A stretch of DNA of 6,801 nucleotides from Candidatus Omnitrophota bacterium. Its GTDB lineage: Bacteria; Omnitrophota; Gorgyraeia; Zapsychrales; Zapsychraceae. Below, one piece after another: positions 5,832 to 6,801 of this stretch. The notes beneath the pieces are model-generated. The model was not told where the DNA came from, did no database searches, and worked only from the letters and a program-made list of their open reading frames with translations. Within the stretch, counting starts at the first letter, position 1; each line of letters opens with the position of its first letter. The DNA is taken from NCBI GenBank assembly GCA_020430005.1, contig JAGQKQ010000099.1, forward strand, positions 1 through 6,801. Reading direction: 5' to 3'. Made by a program: the position numbers and the translations under genes.

Positions 5832-6801
5832 CTACCTTTGTTTCTGGATTTCTTGAAGAAAATATTCGTACGTTTTTTCCATCTGCGTCCCCCGGGACCC
5901 TTTAAATAAAACCACCGCCGGAGAAGACACCGTTTTTAAAACACGGTGCAAATCTTCACGCTGTTTAAAATGCTGCGACGCCACACGCCCTTTCTGTTCT
6001 TTCAGCCCTTTGGCAATATCTTCTGCCCGTGTTCCCATTGTATACACAATATCCACATCGGCTTTGGCCATATACCGGCCGACATCCCTATGCAGTTTTC
6101 GCGACAATTTTCCTAACTCCAGCATATCCGAACAGACAACAATCTTAGGACCCGGATACGAAAAACTCCGCAATGTTTCAATAGCACTTTTGAACGAAAC
6201 AGGATTCGCGTTGTAAGTATCATTGATCAATACATACCGGCCCTGCCGCTTCAATTCTAACCGCCCTCCCTGAAAAGAATGACGTTCTAATGCCTGGTGT
6301 ATATTCTGATCTTTGATCCCATAAAGCCGTCCGCAACAAATGGCGGCTAAGGCGTTATAAATATTATGAACAGCTGGTGATTTTATACAAAACGGCTTTC
6401 CATTGACCGAGAAGCCCAAGGCTTTATTATTGACAGGTTCAACAGATAGAGCCTGGTTGGCGCTGCGCTCTTTCACAGAAAACGCCATTTTTCGGCAATT
6501 GACATTTTTCCGGGCCAATGAAGCCAGAAAATCATCATCTTTATTATAGATAACAAAGCCCTTTTTCCTTAAAAATTTCAATAATTCTGTTTTTTCCCTG
6601 AAAACCCCGGCCCGGCTCTTTAACTTCTCTAAATGGGATTCCCCGATATTGGTAAAAATGGCGACATCCGGACTGACAATTTCGGCCAACCAGCGGATAT
6701 CTCCCGGTTGATTTGTCCCTAACTCAAGAACAGCGATCTGATGGGACGGTTTCAATTTTAATAAGGTAAACGGCACACCAATATGATTATTTTCGGTCTT
6801 T
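5832..6801 (-). CDS. murF: UDP-N-acetylmuramoyl-tripeptide--D-alanyl-D-alanine ligase (MurF), C-terminal part
   Basis: MurF adds the D-Ala-D-Ala dipeptide to the UDP-MurNAc-tripeptide, the last cytoplasmic step before MraY. The reading frame is open through the window edge. It reads KTENNHIGVPFTLL from base 6800, matching the segment just after the MurF P-loop, so the true start and the GKT motif lie outside the window. About 322 residues of an expected 450 or so are present. A GTG at 6776 within this conserved segment is internal, not the start. Visible motifs are LELGTNQPGDI, TNIGESHLE, the lysine-bearing FREKTELL, VHNIYNALAA (the conserved HNxxN), NDTYNANPVSFKSA (Asp of the ADP-binding region), SDMLELG, and KGSRGTQME near the C-terminus. 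Together these are diagnostic for MurF over MurE. It ends with TAG 2 nt before mraY. Confidence 0.96.
   Translation of the reverse strand, partial: KTENNHIGVPFTLLKLKPSHQIAVLELGTNQPGDIRWLAEIVSPDVAIFTNIGESHLEKLKSRAGVFREKTELLKFLRKKGFVIYNKDDDFLASLARKNVNCRKMAFSVKERSANQALSVEPVNNKALGFSVNGKPFCIKSPAVHNIYNALAAICCGRLYGIKDQNIHQALERHSFQGGRLELKRQGRYVLINDTYNANPVSFKSAIETLRSFSYPGPKIVVCSDMLELGKLSRKLHRDVGRYMAKADVDIVYTMGTRAEDIAKGLKEQKGRVASQHFKQREDLHRVLKTVSSPAVVLFKGSRGTQMEKTYEYFLQEIQKQR
5835..5839 (-). promoter_or_regulatory. Shine-Dalgarno site of mraY
   Basis: AAAGG ends 5 nt before the mraY ATG and overlaps the final Arg codon of murF. The motif and spacing are good and fix the mraY start at 5829. Confidence 0.6.

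Noticed and set aside
6774..6776. GTG that could be taken as the start of murF
   Set aside because: The frame stays open to the window edge and the residues before the GTG (ENNHIG) belong to a conserved MurF segment, so the GTG is an internal Val codon.

Overview
The window is a continuous stretch of a division and cell wall (dcw) gene cluster, with every gene on the minus strand. Read in the direction of transcription (high to low coordinate) the order is murF (5' end cut by the window edge), mraY, murD, ftsW, murG, a predicted exported HExxH zinc metallopeptidase, and murC (3' part cut by the other edge). There is no non-coding stretch longer than 2 bases. No tRNA, rRNA, CRISPR, insertion sequence, terminator or convincing internal promoter was seen, so any operon promoter must lie upstream, beyond base 6801.

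The genes cover consecutive steps of peptidoglycan precursor synthesis. MurC and MurD add L-Ala and D-Glu to UDP-MurNAc in the cytoplasm, and MurF adds the terminal dipeptide. MraY loads the pentapeptide precursor onto undecaprenyl phosphate (lipid I). MurG adds GlcNAc (lipid II). FtsW is the SEDS glycosyltransferase that polymerises lipid II at the septum. Junctions are extremely tight: a 2-nt gap for murF/mraY, a 1-nt TAATG overlap for mraY/murD, and 4-nt ATGA overlaps at the next four junctions. The peptidase gene sits inside this chain with the same 4-nt overlaps on both sides, so it looks like an established member of the operon.

The organism is a bacterium with a conventional cluster order and moderate GC (mid-40s percent by eye). 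The exported peptidase and atypical MurD and MraY details suggest a lineage away from the well-studied Proteobacteria and Firmicutes. An uncultured Gram-negative phylum such as Omnitrophota or another PVC-related group is my best guess, at low confidence and from general impression rather than a search.

The points most worth following up are the predicted periplasmic gluzincin between murG and murC, and a MurD with a degenerate N-terminal glycine loop, a central-domain insertion, a central-domain deletion, and loss of one normally invariant asparagine. The rest is ordinary core cell-wall machinery.
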